Positions 1-9,468 of a DNA stretch of 64,000 nt are shown here, piece by piece (the stretch's first letter is position 1; the number at the start of each line of letters is the position of its first letter). The notes below the pieces were generated by a model. The model was given only the letters and a program-made list of their open reading frames with translations. It searched no databases and had not been told where the DNA came from. Source of the stretch: CAWBAT01 sp963810905. GTDB taxonomy: Bacteria; Acidobacteriota; Terriglobia; Versatilivoradales; Versatilivoraceae. The stretch is taken from positions 186,001-250,000 of the forward strand of contig CAWEPG010000015.1 of the NCBI GenBank assembly GCA_963810905.1, given 5' to 3'. The translations under genes and the position numbers were made by a program.

Positions 1-109
1 TCGCCTTCCACATCAAATCCTCACGTACGAGGCAGAGCCCCATCCCGCGCAAAATTCAGCCCTCAATAGAAGACACTGACTTTCGTTTTTTCTAGCCGCT
101 GGCCAGAGG

Positions 110-1939
110 CTAACCTCTGAAATACAGGTAGGCTCCTAGAATGCAAACCAGAATGAAACCTGAAGCAGTCACTTCGCGCCAATTCCAGCCCGCACGGGTT
201 CGAACCTTATCCTCCTTGGTGGTTGTTTCAAAGGTAAGGCTTTGAATTTTCTCGTAGTCCGGTTCTGAAGTCGCATAGCTGACTACGACCATGACGATTG
301 CCGAAACGATCGTGATCAGCACACTGAAGTACTGAAAATAAATGTTGTTGACGATCCAAAAGATCCCACCAACAGGGTATCCATCCTGGAATCCCGCTAA
401 ACCCAGTGTGACCGGAGTGTCCACCAGCATCCGGAAAATGCCCAAGACAAATCCAACGATCATGGACCAGAGCGCACCTTGGGCGTTCATACGCTTAAAA
501 AAGACCCCGAGGAAAAAGACGACAAAGATCGGTGGGGCCAGGTAGCCTTGAATGGCTTGAAGATAATTGTAGAGTCCGTGAGCGTTTTTGATGACCGGGA
601 TCCAGGCTAAGGCGATAAATACCATAATCGCCGTCGCGATCCGTCCTGTGCGGACAATTTGATGCTGTGAGGACTTGGGGTTCCACTTCTCATAAAGATC
701 CACGGTAAACAAAGTGGAACAAGCATTGAAGACTCCCGCTAGCGATCCCATCAATGCGGAAAGAAGGCCGGCGACGACGATCCCTCGAAGGCCTGGAGGT
801 AAGAGATACTGAACCATCATGGGAAACGCTCCCTGGGCAACGGATGGGATTGCCTGCCCATCAGGACCAATCATCGTGCCCAGTTCAGCAATCTTGCTGC
901 TCTTGGCCAAGGCATAGCAGACAAGGCCTGGGATAATGAAAAGATAGACGGGAAAAAGTTTGAGGAATGCCGCAAAGATACTCCCACGGCGGGCAATGGT
1001 TTCGTTGGGAGCTCCAGCGCACGCTGCACGATATATTGATCCGTACACCAGTACCATAATCCAATGATCGGAGCGCAAAAGAGCATCCCCAGCCAGGGAA
1101 AATTGCCATTGAAGTACCAGGCTTGTCTCACAATTTGCCCGGTCGGCATTTTTTTCGATGACCGGAGCCCACGTTCCTTCGACTCCCGCCGGAATGAGCG
1201 GTTTCCAGAGATTGAACATATCGGAGCCACACCAATGCCGAAGTTCGCTCCACCCCCCCAGTTTGATCAAGCCATAGAAAGTCAGAAGTCCTGAACCTAA
1301 GATCAAGATAAAGACTTGAACCGCATCGTTATAAGCGACTGCGCGCATGCCTCCGAGTATAGTGTACAGACCCGTCAAGCCAATGACCAACACAGAGCCA
1401 ATCCAAAAGCTGTCAATCACCAGGTTCCCGATACGTATTTGCATTTCAGGTAATAGAGTACTGAAGACCACGCCACCGGCAAAGATACCCACTGCGATTT
1501 TCGAAACAACGAAAGTAATCAGCGAGACAATCGAAAGCACATAACGCGAGTTGGTACTGAAACGCCTCTCCAAAAATTCCGGCATGGTAAATACCATCGA
1601 ACGCATGTAGAACGGCACAAAGATCCAGGCGAGAACCAGCAGGCACCAGGCGTGCAACTCATAATGAGCCATGGCTACACCGCTCGTGGCTCCTGCACCC
1701 GCCAAACCCACCACATGTTCTGACCCGATATTTGAGGCAAAAATGGAAGCTCCAATGATCCACCATCCGAGGTTACGACCCGCCAGGAAATAATCCGCGG
1801 CCGAATCCTTTCCCTGTCGGACCACCCACCAAGCAACACAGAGCAAGATGCTGAAATAAATACCAATTACCAACCAATCGATTCCAGTGATATGTGAATG
1901 AACTGAGGCTGAGAGGAGCCAGAGAGGAACGTGGGTCAT
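110..1939 (-). CDS. Sodium/solute symporter (SSS/SGLT family), likely sugar importer
   Basis: Multi-pass inner-membrane protein of 609 codons, the usual size for SGLT-type Na+/sugar symporters. The N-terminal part carries the family pattern (YFLAGRNLGWW, then ASNIGSEHVVGLAG), and the C-terminal half continues through ARRGSIFAAFLKLFPVYLF. The most diagnostic SGLT segment, GLWYWCTDQYIVQRAL, is not in this frame. It is read in another frame of the same strand between about 1014 and 1150. Removing one T from the T7 run at 1149-1155 and adding one C to the CC at 1013-1014 puts it back in frame. The reading frame is therefore open only because two indels compensate, and residues about 263-309 of the plain translation are wrong. 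It lies next to a RhaT-like symporter and two secreted glycosidases, so a plant-polysaccharide sugar is the likely substrate. Substrate is inference. Confidence 0.88.
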   Translation of the reverse strand: MTHVPLWLLSASVHSHITGIDWLVIGIYFSILLCVAWWVVRQGKDSAADYFLAGRNLGWWIIGASIFASNIGSEHVVGLAGAGATSGVAMAHYELHAWCLLVLAWIFVPFYMRSMVFTMPEFLERRFSTNSRYVLSIVSLITFVVSKIAVGIFAGGVVFSTLLPEMQIRIGNLVIDSFWIGSVLVIGLTGLYTILGGMRAVAYNDAVQVFILILGSGLLTFYGLIKLGGWSELRHWCGSDMFNLWKPLIPAGVEGTWAPVIEKNADRANCETSLVLQWQFSLAGDALLRSDHWIMVLVYGSIYRAACAGAPNETIARRGSIFAAFLKLFPVYLFIIPGLVCYALAKSSKIAELGTMIGPDGQAIPSVAQGAFPMMVQYLLPPGLRGIVVAGLLSALMGSLAGVFNACSTLFTVDLYEKWNPKSSQHQIVRTGRIATAIMVFIALAWIPVIKNAHGLYNYLQAIQGYLAPPIFVVFFLGVFFKRMNAQGALWSMIVGFVLGIFRMLVDTPVTLGLAGFQDGYPVGGIFWIVNNIYFQYFSVLITIVSAIVMVVVSYATSEPDYEKIQSLTFETTTKEDKVRTRAGWNWREVTASGFILVCILGAYLYFRG

Positions 1940-2248
1940 AGGTATATCCTTGTGCTAAAGATGAGATACTTAGACAACTGAACTTGAGAATCAGGCTTCA
2001 ATACTTAAAGGTCATTTAAGTCATGAATTTCTAAAAATCTGGAGATCCCTGCCGGTCTGCTCATTTCTGGTAGTGGCGTGTAACATATCGCAGCATCGGA
2101 TAGTTGTCGAGGATTGTAATTCCAAGACTTATCAACTTTCTTGGACAAAGAATGAACCGCCGATCAGCGGGGATATGATTATCCAACTTCAGCCCAATGA
2201 GATGTCTCTCCCTCATTTCCCTGGAAACCATGCGAACTCCTGCCCTTC

Positions 2249-3289
2249 TCAGGAGGTCATCTTCTGCTGGAGATAGTTGCCGACTGCAATCACGGTCATG
2301 GCAATTACCAGAACGGTTATCGCCGCATACAAGACTCGCATTGTAGAGGGTCCGGTGCCTGCCCACTCGCCCATGCGAATCCCCGCCACATTGGAGGCGA
2401 CCATCATCGTCCCCATAAACAACGCCGCCCCGACTGCTACGCCCAGAGGCCCAAGGAAGGTATGACCCGCCGTGTAGCAAACGCCTTGGCCAAAATACCA
2501 AAGCAACCCGATCGTGAAACCGAGAACATATTCCTGAACGAGGCCCGGAGCAGCCCAAAAGTTTCGTAGTGTTCGTTCCCGCACCATCTTGGTGACAGTC
2601 AGAACAAGATTCACTGTGAACATACCCAGCATGAAAGGTAAGATATTGAGAAATCCCCAAAAGTGCTCGGGCACCCCATAACGAGTCACGGCAATCTCCT
2701 TCATGGTCTTCTGGAACTCAAATGTAAAATAAAACAGCGAATTGGCAATTCCGGCCCAGATGACGACCGCGCACGTCAAGCCCAAACCGATCTTGGACGC
2801 TTCACCTACCTTGTCTGCCATGCGCTGCCGGAGAATCCCGGCACGGCCGGCCAGTGCAATTCCCGCTACTAGGATAGCGGACCCTGCAATGAGAGCGATG
2901 CCGTCCAGTTTTCCGAGCCGGTCGAGGTGTGCGCCAAAGAGAGGTACCAACAGGCTGACCAGGGAAATAGCTCCGATCATAAGCGCGTAACCAAGCGCAA
3001 GCCCGAGAAGTGTCGTGCCATAAGTGAACACATAAGAACCCGTACCTTGAATGAGTCCAAACAAGTAGATCAGGGCGATGTCACGCAACGGAGTTTCCGT
3101 GTAGATCTCAGCAAAGCGCGGAACTACGAGGTAAAGGGTCAGAACGGGAAAAACGACGTACATAAAGAACGTGCCGATCAGCCAAGAATTTTCCCATCTC
3201 CATGCCTGAGAAAATTTCAAGGGTAATAGAAACACGCCCACACAGGCGCCAGCCAGGACACATAAAAGCGAACCCATGAATATCTGCAT
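2249..3289 (-). CDS. rhaT: L-rhamnose/H+ symporter family protein (RhaT-like)
   Basis: 346 residues, about the length of E. coli RhaT (344), with about ten hydrophobic segments. The N-terminus (MGSLLCVLAGACVGVFLLPLK) and the run TYGTTLLGLALGYALMIGA resemble the RhaT family of the drug/metabolite transporter superfamily. Known RhaT proteins import L-rhamnose with a proton. Here it sits between an SSS symporter and a secreted glycosidase on the same strand, which fits uptake of sugars released from rhamnose- or arabinose-containing polysaccharide. No rhamnose isomerase, kinase or aldolase gene is visible in the window, so the substrate stays an inference. A 199-codon frame over its 3' half on the same strand is a shadow. 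Confidence 0.8.
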   Translation of the reverse strand: MQIFMGSLLCVLAGACVGVFLLPLKFSQAWRWENSWLIGTFFMYVVFPVLTLYLVVPRFAEIYTETPLRDIALIYLFGLIQGTGSYVFTYGTTLLGLALGYALMIGAISLVSLLVPLFGAHLDRLGKLDGIALIAGSAILVAGIALAGRAGILRQRMADKVGEASKIGLGLTCAVVIWAGIANSLFYFTFEFQKTMKEIAVTRYGVPEHFWGFLNILPFMLGMFTVNLVLTVTKMVRERTLRNFWAAPGLVQEYVLGFTIGLLWYFGQGVCYTAGHTFLGPLGVAVGAALFMGTMMVASNVAGIRMGEWAGTGPSTMRVLYAAITVLVIAMTVIAVGNYLQQKMTS

Positions 3290-3376
3290 CCCCTCCTCCT
3301 CTCAGCTAGATCTCCCCCACGATCGACAAAGAACTATCATCAATCGTGCCATCAAAGCTCTCAGCGAGCTCTGAAT

Positions 3377-5533
3377 TTATTCCGAGATCCGCAGGATGCG
3401 CGGCCAGCTCTCCGCGTGCACCTTGCTAATCAAAAGGTCATTCTTAACCCGTTTGATGTTCAAGGGAGTTTCGGTTCCGTTTAAGACATCGATCAGCGTT
3501 GCCTGGTTCGCCGTGGGCGACTTGACTGAAACGTTCACATTGATGGACACGTAATCTCTACCATTCTCACCGGTAATGCCCGGCCTCCAAAAGGCGATAA
3601 GCAACTCACGCCCACGCCGGAATCCATATTGCTCCACTGGTTGCCCAGGTTCGTTCGTAAGCAAGGACACGTCTCGCGCCTCCGCAAAAGCCGCGGGGAT
3701 ATCAGCGCCCGTCGCCCCATCAAGAGCCGTGGCCAAAGTGCGAAACATGTAATAAATGATTTCTGGCTGGGTCGGGCAAATGACCTCGTTCGAGAACGTA
3801 TTCCGAAATAAACTCAGGCCTCGCATCGTTTGCATCGTTTGAAAAGTCTCATTCCAGAAGTTGACGATTCCCAGATGAGCAAACAGAGTGCTCAAGCGGG
3901 AAGCGTAGATGGCCTTCTGCATTTCGGAGTGATTCTCGCGCTCGTTATAACTGGGTAAATCCGAATTCGGATAAGCGGTAAAGAAGTCCCATTCACTGGC
4001 AAAGTATTCGCTGCCTTTGAACCCAGAAGCTTGAGCAAACTTTTGAAATTGGCGAAAATCTGTGATGAAGTTGGCCAGAGAGCGGTCCTGCTGGGGCGGA
4101 TCATAAAAGGGGTGAAAAGCCAGCACGTCGACCTGTGACAGCAGCCCCTCGTCGGCTAGCGCTTTGAAGAAGCTGAAGCCGTTCTCGGCTCGGTCCGGCA
4201 TAAACTGAATCCAACCCGGTGAGGCCGGGATAATCTTTGCCTCTGGGAACTCCTCGCGAATTATTGGAATAGCCGCCTTGAGTACTCTTGCGTATCGCTT
4301 AGCCTCTTCGTAAGTATATGGCCCCCACTCATTCCATATTTCGAAATAGCGGACGCGATCCTTGAAATGCTTCACCATGAAGCGGACATAGTTCAGATAA
4401 CCCTCCATCTGTGGAGGATAATCGAGCAGCATAATCTGCCAGCCGTGTGGGGGGCCCGGGTTATTGGAGTACGTTTCCATGAGATCCTGTGTGCGGTCCA
4501 TTGGCTTTGGGTTCGGCGCGTAGTTCCAGTTGCCCTTGTCCAGGCACAGGACGATTTGGATCCCGTTTCGGACAGCCTCTGTCACAGCAGCGTCGGCACG
4601 TTCATCCACATGATATTTTCCCTTTTCGCGCTCGACATAAGCCCATTGGAACAGGCTCATATCGTATCCCACACGGCTCCACTTGAAGCCCACATCGTAT
4701 TGGGTAGGCCACAGAGCGTCCTGAGTATAGCGGTCCATGCCGAAGCCCGTGTGCGTCGAGGAAACCTGAACTCCTGCCCCACGACTCAATAAGCCGATAT
4801 TGTTTCCTGCCCTGTCCAACACCTCAATTTCAGCGACGGAAAATGAATGACCGAAGTAATGGGCAATAGGCAAATCAGAGCCAATGATCCAGATCTGTTT
4901 GGCGTCCACCGGATTGAACGCGATGACGTTTCGGCCAGCCACATTTGACGCTTGATAATGATCTTGCTGGTAAACTTTCTGCCAATGCCATGCATCTCGG
5001 CTAGTGCGAATTTCCAATTTTCTCGGGAAAGCCTGACCTACCTTCATAGATCCGGTTCGCGGATCGGTGCGTCCCATGCCATCGGGATGCCCTACCAGGA
5101 CTATCCCCCCAATCTGTTGCTCAAACGGCAGGTCGATTCGGACCCACGCTTCTTCATAATCCGGCTGGTTCTGGCCACGGCTTGCCCAGCAACTGCGCAC
5201 ATCCCCGTCGATGAGGTGGACGCCCAGCAGCGGCTGGTCATCATAGGCCGCGCTGCGCGGTTCGCGCGCTGGCGTTGACCCGAACAAATTACTCTCAATC
5301 TGCCAGGATTTCTTTGGCCTAATCTTCTGTGCCGGTGCACTGTTCCCTTCCTGCACCGCCGCGTTGGGTTGAAAGTCCGGGCTCACCGCATAGACATACG
5401 TATAGCCAAAGGCATACACCGGCTCGCCGTTAACATGCGATTCCACGGTCGCCCAACGCGAAAGGTCACTCGGGGTTTGTGCCAGGCAAAATAAGGAGGC
5501 TGCAAGAAGGGGGAAAATGCCTAAATTCTGCAT
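3377..5533 (-). CDS. Secreted clan GH-A-like glycoside hydrolase with discoidin-type domain
   Basis: 718 residues with an N-terminal signal peptide (MQNLGIFPLLAASLFCLAQT). Residues about 75-245 look like a discoidin/F5-8C-type carbohydrate-binding domain (LLGVHLIDGDVRSCWASRG, then AWVRIDLPFEQQIGGIVLVG). Residues about 260-600 look like a (beta/alpha)8 barrel: GFKWSRVGYD, FEIWNEWGPYTYEEAKRYA and YFASEWDFF. E402 in WNEW fits the acid/base and E514 in SEW the nucleophile of a retaining clan GH-A enzyme; the layout is nearest to GH39-like proteins. The C-terminal about 120 residues look like a beta domain. It is probably exported to the periplasm or cell surface and releases sugars for the two symporters downstream. 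The exact GH family and substrate are not certain. Confidence 0.75.
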   Translation of the reverse strand: MQNLGIFPLLAASLFCLAQTPSDLSRWATVESHVNGEPVYAFGYTYVYAVSPDFQPNAAVQEGNSAPAQKIRPKKSWQIESNLFGSTPAREPRSAAYDDQPLLGVHLIDGDVRSCWASRGQNQPDYEEAWVRIDLPFEQQIGGIVLVGHPDGMGRTDPRTGSMKVGQAFPRKLEIRTSRDAWHWQKVYQQDHYQASNVAGRNVIAFNPVDAKQIWIIGSDLPIAHYFGHSFSVAEIEVLDRAGNNIGLLSRGAGVQVSSTHTGFGMDRYTQDALWPTQYDVGFKWSRVGYDMSLFQWAYVEREKGKYHVDERADAAVTEAVRNGIQIVLCLDKGNWNYAPNPKPMDRTQDLMETYSNNPGPPHGWQIMLLDYPPQMEGYLNYVRFMVKHFKDRVRYFEIWNEWGPYTYEEAKRYARVLKAAIPIIREEFPEAKIIPASPGWIQFMPDRAENGFSFFKALADEGLLSQVDVLAFHPFYDPPQQDRSLANFITDFRQFQKFAQASGFKGSEYFASEWDFFTAYPNSDLPSYNERENHSEMQKAIYASRLSTLFAHLGIVNFWNETFQTMQTMRGLSLFRNTFSNEVICPTQPEIIYYMFRTLATALDGATGADIPAAFAEARDVSLLTNEPGQPVEQYGFRRGRELLIAFWRPGITGENGRDYVSINVNVSVKSPTANQATLIDVLNGTETPLNIKRVKNDLLISKVHAESWPRILRISE

Positions 5534-5803
5534 ACGAGTCTCCTTATCAGGCTGAGCTGAACATTACGATCTGTTTAGGGAATCCTAAAACACGACCTTT
5601 CGAAGGTCAACGGAATCAATCGGAGTATGACCTGGGAGTTGACGCTCAAACAAACGCTGCGATAACATTCTCTTGAGGATGTCATCGATCGAACAACGTG
5701 CGGCTGTCTAGACGACTTCTCAGTATTCGGGGAAACATTTGGTCTGAAGGGGAATGGAGATTGAGAACTAGCAATAATTAGGTTGCAAAGGAGGAAATTC
5801 ATT
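5534..5803. promoter_or_regulatory. Divergent intergenic region between two glycosidase genes
   Basis: This 270-base gap separates the start of the leftward glycosidase/transporter genes from the rightward GH127-like gene, so it should hold both promoters. A strong Shine-Dalgarno sequence (AAAGGAGG, 5787-5794) serves the rightward gene. No operator could be assigned by eye. Confidence 0.45.
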
Positions 5804-7654
5804 GTGAAAAGACTCCACTTGCTTATACTTCTTGCCGCTTTTGCAACGACATTATCCGGGCAGTCCCTGCAAAACCTGCAGCCGAAAGGACAGCGCTACG
5901 AAGCTGAGGTCCCGGACACACTCGACCTGGCGGATCGCGCTGCTTTGGCGATCAACGGTCTCACCCAAACCCTCGATCCCGAGCGCAATTACGAAATCTA
6001 CTTCCGGATCTACCTGGACACGCAACCGGCATATTTATTTCACGACACGACAGGGTTACCCACGAACAATCCGAAGTTTGGCGAATCACTTCCGATGATG
6101 CGGGTCATGAGTGGCAGTGATCAGGCCCTAGACGGAGAATTGGGTCTTATGAAGGGCATGCTATCAGCCATTGGAGAGGACGGATTGTACTACGCCCTTG
6201 CTACTCCCAACCGGCCCTGGCATGAAGGGGTCGGACACAATTACAATAAGCGCTTTAATCTCGACTTCGCCAATGTGTACGGGAACAGCCGACTTTTGCT
6301 CGCCATGATGGCCTGGTACCAGCGTGATAAGGATCCGGCCTGGATGGATCGAATGCGGCAACTGGCCAACGCTCTCTGCCGAATCGCAATTCAAAACGAG
6401 GATTACGCCTATTACCCCGACAGTGAGATCGGCGAGGCATTCAGCTTTGCTAAGGGCAAAGGATGGCTTCGCACCGACGAGCCGCTGGCGGAGCGGATGG
6501 GCGCCGAGGGCTCTATGTTCATGTATCACTGTGGGCCCATACGCGCACTGGCCCGTTGGTACCAGATGACCGGAGACCTGCAGGCGATCGAGACCGCAAG
6601 GCGGTTGGTGAACTTCGTCATGCGGCCGCAATTTTGGGGCGGCAAAATCGAGCTCACCGGGAGTTCCAGTTTTGACCGCGGGCAATGGGCTGGACACCAG
6701 CACGCACATGCCGCCATGCTGCGTGCTTTGTTGGATTATGCCATTGCCACCCACGACCCTGTGTTGAAAAGATTTGTTCGCAACGGTTATGAATACTCTC
6801 AGGCCAGCTTTGGCTTGCCCCGCATTGCCATGTTTAATGAGTCCTGCACGATTGCGGACATGGTGGCATTGGCGATTCGCTTGAGTGAGGCAGGCATAGG
6901 AGACTATTGGGAAGACGTCGATCAATTTGTTCGCAACCACTTGGTCGAGGCACAAATTATCGACCCGGAATTGATGAAGATCACATCGAGTTATGGCCCT
7001 CCGCATGAAGTCAATGCGCCTCAGGAATCGGCCCAGAACGTGTTTCGGCGCTCTGTCGGAACCTATTGCGCACAGGCAAGCGTCACTGCGATTCCTTCCA
7101 TCATGAGCGCCGGGTGCTGTACCGGCAATGCCACCCAGGCTTTATTTTATGCTTGGAATTCGATCGTCGAACACCACGAAGGACTCGTGAAAGTAAATTT
7201 ACTGTTAAACCGGGCATCACCGTGGTTGGATGTCGACAGCTATCTTCCATACGAAGGCAAAGTTGTCCTGCACAATAAGTCGGCTCAACGCATCCTGGTG
7301 CGGCTGCCATTGTGGGTGGACCGGGGTCATACCCGTTTTCAAATCGATTCCCATCCCGTCACTCCTGTTCTCATTGGTAACAGCGCGTTGTTTGAGAATA
7401 TTTCTAGTCAGGATGTGATCACCATTGATTTCCCGGTCGTTGAAACGATAGAGAAGTATACGATCGTGGATGTATTTCACCCCAGTCCAGGTCGCACCTA
7501 CACATTCCGCTTTAAAGGCAATACCGTTATTGATATTACGCCGCGCCAAGGAAAGGAATCGTACCCGATCTACAGGCGGGACTCCTACCAGGCTTCGAAA
7601 GCACCCATGAAGCGTGTGGTTCGTTACGTTTCCGATACGTCAATCGAGTGGTGA
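5804..7654 (+). CDS. Secreted GH127-like beta-L-arabinofuranosidase
   Basis: The start is set at the GTG at 5804, nine bases after AAAGGAGG, rather than the TTG at 5783. This gives a signal peptide (VKRLHLLILLAAFATTLSGQ) and 616 residues. The middle is an (alpha/alpha)6-barrel-like helical domain (RLLLAMMAWYQRDKDPAWMDRM) followed by a beta-rich C-terminus. The diagnostic residues are E346-x-C348 in NESCTIADM and the pair C438-C439 in AGCCTGNATQ. This matches the Glu/Cys/Cys-Cys zinc-thiolate site of GH127 enzymes such as HypBA1, in which a cysteine is the nucleophile. It is transcribed divergently from the SSS/RhaT/GH-A set. Together they suggest breakdown of arabinose- and rhamnose-bearing plant polysaccharide. 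Substrate is inference. Confidence 0.72.
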   Translation: MKRLHLLILLAAFATTLSGQSLQNLQPKGQRYEAEVPDTLDLADRAALAINGLTQTLDPERNYEIYFRIYLDTQPAYLFHDTTGLPTNNPKFGESLPMMRVMSGSDQALDGELGLMKGMLSAIGEDGLYYALATPNRPWHEGVGHNYNKRFNLDFANVYGNSRLLLAMMAWYQRDKDPAWMDRMRQLANALCRIAIQNEDYAYYPDSEIGEAFSFAKGKGWLRTDEPLAERMGAEGSMFMYHCGPIRALARWYQMTGDLQAIETARRLVNFVMRPQFWGGKIELTGSSSFDRGQWAGHQHAHAAMLRALLDYAIATHDPVLKRFVRNGYEYSQASFGLPRIAMFNESCTIADMVALAIRLSEAGIGDYWEDVDQFVRNHLVEAQIIDPELMKITSSYGPPHEVNAPQESAQNVFRRSVGTYCAQASVTAIPSIMSAGCCTGNATQALFYAWNSIVEHHEGLVKVNLLLNRASPWLDVDSYLPYEGKVVLHNKSAQRILVRLPLWVDRGHTRFQIDSHPVTPVLIGNSALFENISSQDVITIDFPVVETIEKYTIVDVFHPSPGRTYTFRFKGNTVIDITPRQGKESYPIYRRDSYQASKAPMKRVVRYVSDTSIEW

Positions 7655-8053
7655 ATCGTCTTGGTGCCGGGAGACCACGGTCCCACGCGCCTGCTCGACC
7701 TTACGATGAAAATCGCGAAGCATGGGTAGCCACGGTAAATCTGGCGAGCCATGGTCCTTCCTCGAAAAATCAGATGCCCACCCCTCGCAGAAAGCGCTCA
7801 GCGTGGCTACTGTTTTAGGGTGTGGACGCTGGAGGCTGCGGTCACGCGGGATTTGAGGTTTCGTTTCACTGTCGACCGGCGCGAATGGCCCAGGCTACGA
7901 CAGCAATAGAGGCTCCCCTTTAACCATCTTTATAAGGTATTATGAGTCAGTTAATCATTGGGTTGAGACCCGAAGACGGGAGTGTTTTTTGGGACTCCTC
8001 AATATTCCGGGCAGCGAGAACAGAAGCTCAGATGAATTTCTCAGGAGGCATTC
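7655..8053. other. Intergenic region, no gene seen
   Basis: About 400 bases between the GH127-like gene and the M20 peptidase gene. No convincing reading frame. A short G+C-rich repeat-like tract with GCCATGG/CCATGG-type words lies around 7715-7770. A small inverted repeat (CCCG-AAGA-CGGG) followed by T6 lies near 7970-7992 and could be a weak terminator. Confidence 0.4.
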
Positions 8054-9418
8054 ATGGAGCGTGTGTTGAATTATATCGAAGCAAATAAAGATCGTTTCCT
8101 TGAAGAGTTAAAGGAATACTTGAGGATTCCAAGTATTAGTAACAACCCCGAAAATAGGCAAGACATGCTGCGTTGCGCCCATTACTTGATCAATCAACTC
8201 AAACGGATCGGCATGCAGCAAACTCAACTCTTCCCGACTCCAGGCCACCCGATTGTCTATGGCGAATGGCTAGGAGCCCCAGGCCAGCCGACAGTCCTTT
8301 TTTATGGGCATTATGACGTGCAACCGGTCGATCCCCTCGAGCTCTGGGTTTCACCTCCATTTGAACCCACCATTCGAAACAGTGAGCTCTATGCCAGGGG
8401 AGCTGTGGACGACAAAGGCCAGGTTCAAATGAACCTTAAGGGGGTAGAAGCCCACCTGAAGGCTACAGGCAGTCTTCCTGTGAACGTGAAGTTTTTGATC
8501 GAGGGAGAGGAAGAGGTGGGCAGCGCTAATCTCGACAGCTTCATTGCGGCTCACCAGGAATTGCTCCAAGCGGATGTGGTCTTGATTTCCGATTCGCCCA
8601 TGTTTGATCGAGGGATTCCTTCCATTTGCTATGGTCTGCGAGGTCTGGTCTACATGCAGATTGACCTCAAAGGATCCAACAGCGATCTACATTCCGGCTC
8701 TTTTGGCGGAGCGGTCATCAATCCCAATTTTGCCATTGCTCAAATAATTGCCCAGCTCAAAGATGGCGCTGGAAGGGTACAAATCCCTGGATTTTACGAC
8801 GATGTTCTTCCTTTAAGCGACGAGGAAAAGGAGGAGCTGGGACGGTTGCCTTTCAATGAAACAAAATACAGGGAAGACCTTGCCGCCCCAGCTCTATTTG
8901 GAGAGGAGGGTTATGGAGTCCTGGAACGACTCTGGGTGCGCCCTACTCTGGAAGTGAATGGCATTTGTGGTGGCTTCATCGGTGAAGGCGCAAAAACAGT
9001 CATTCCGGCTAAATCGATGGCCAAAATCAGTATGAGATTGGCACCTAATCAAGACCCAGACAAAATCGCGCAGCTTTTCGAGGATTACGTTAAGAAGATC
9101 GCTCCTCCGTCTGTGGAGCTAACGATCACCCGGATGCATGGTGGCAAACCCTGGGTTGCCCCCATCCATCATCCGGCCATCCAAGCGGCGGCGCGAGCCC
9201 TGGAGAAAGGATTCTGGAAGCGCCCTGTTTACGTTCGAGAAGGCGGATCCATCCCCGTCGTCGCCACGTTTCAGGAGCTTCTGGGTTTGCCTAGCGTCTT
9301 GATGGGGATCGGTCTACCGGACGAAAACTCGCATGCCCCAAACGAAAAGCTGGACTTATTTAACTTCCATCAAGGAATTATCAGCTCGGCGTGGTTTTTT
9401 AATGAGATGAAAAGGTAA
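8054..9418 (+). CDS. M20-family metallopeptidase (dipeptidase/ArgE-DapE type)
   Basis: 454 residues with the full M20 signature: VLFYGHYDVQPVDP (first zinc His and Asp), YARGAVDDKGQV (bridging Asp), EGEEEVGSAN (catalytic Glu pair) and DLHSGSFGGAV at the dimerisation/lid junction. The C-terminal segment with MGIGLPDENSHAPNEKLD supplies the last zinc His. Family members are di-zinc exopeptidases that cleave dipeptides or N-acyl amino acids; the overall pattern is closest to CNDP-like dipeptidases. AGGAGG precedes the ATG at good spacing. It is monocistronic and converges on the GlnD-like gene. Likely cytoplasmic, since no signal peptide is seen. Confidence 0.9.
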   Translation: MERVLNYIEANKDRFLEELKEYLRIPSISNNPENRQDMLRCAHYLINQLKRIGMQQTQLFPTPGHPIVYGEWLGAPGQPTVLFYGHYDVQPVDPLELWVSPPFEPTIRNSELYARGAVDDKGQVQMNLKGVEAHLKATGSLPVNVKFLIEGEEEVGSANLDSFIAAHQELLQADVVLISDSPMFDRGIPSICYGLRGLVYMQIDLKGSNSDLHSGSFGGAVINPNFAIAQIIAQLKDGAGRVQIPGFYDDVLPLSDEEKEELGRLPFNETKYREDLAAPALFGEEGYGVLERLWVRPTLEVNGICGGFIGEGAKTVIPAKSMAKISMRLAPNQDPDKIAQLFEDYVKKIAPPSVELTITRMHGGKPWVAPIHHPAIQAAARALEKGFWKRPVYVREGGSIPVVATFQELLGLPSVLMGIGLPDENSHAPNEKLDLFNFHQGIISSAWFFNEMKR

Positions 9419-9468
9419 GCGGTTTGGGGCGCTTCTTCCAAAGTTGGAATTCTACTCTTTTCCCTTCC

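Noticed and set aside
2061..2660. 199-codon leftward frame overlapping rhaT
   Set aside because: Same strand, different frame, over the conserved C-terminal helices of RhaT; composition is not protein-like.
6164..7006. 280-codon leftward frame inside the GH127-like gene
   Set aside because: Antisense shadow of a well-supported enzyme; its translation has no family features.
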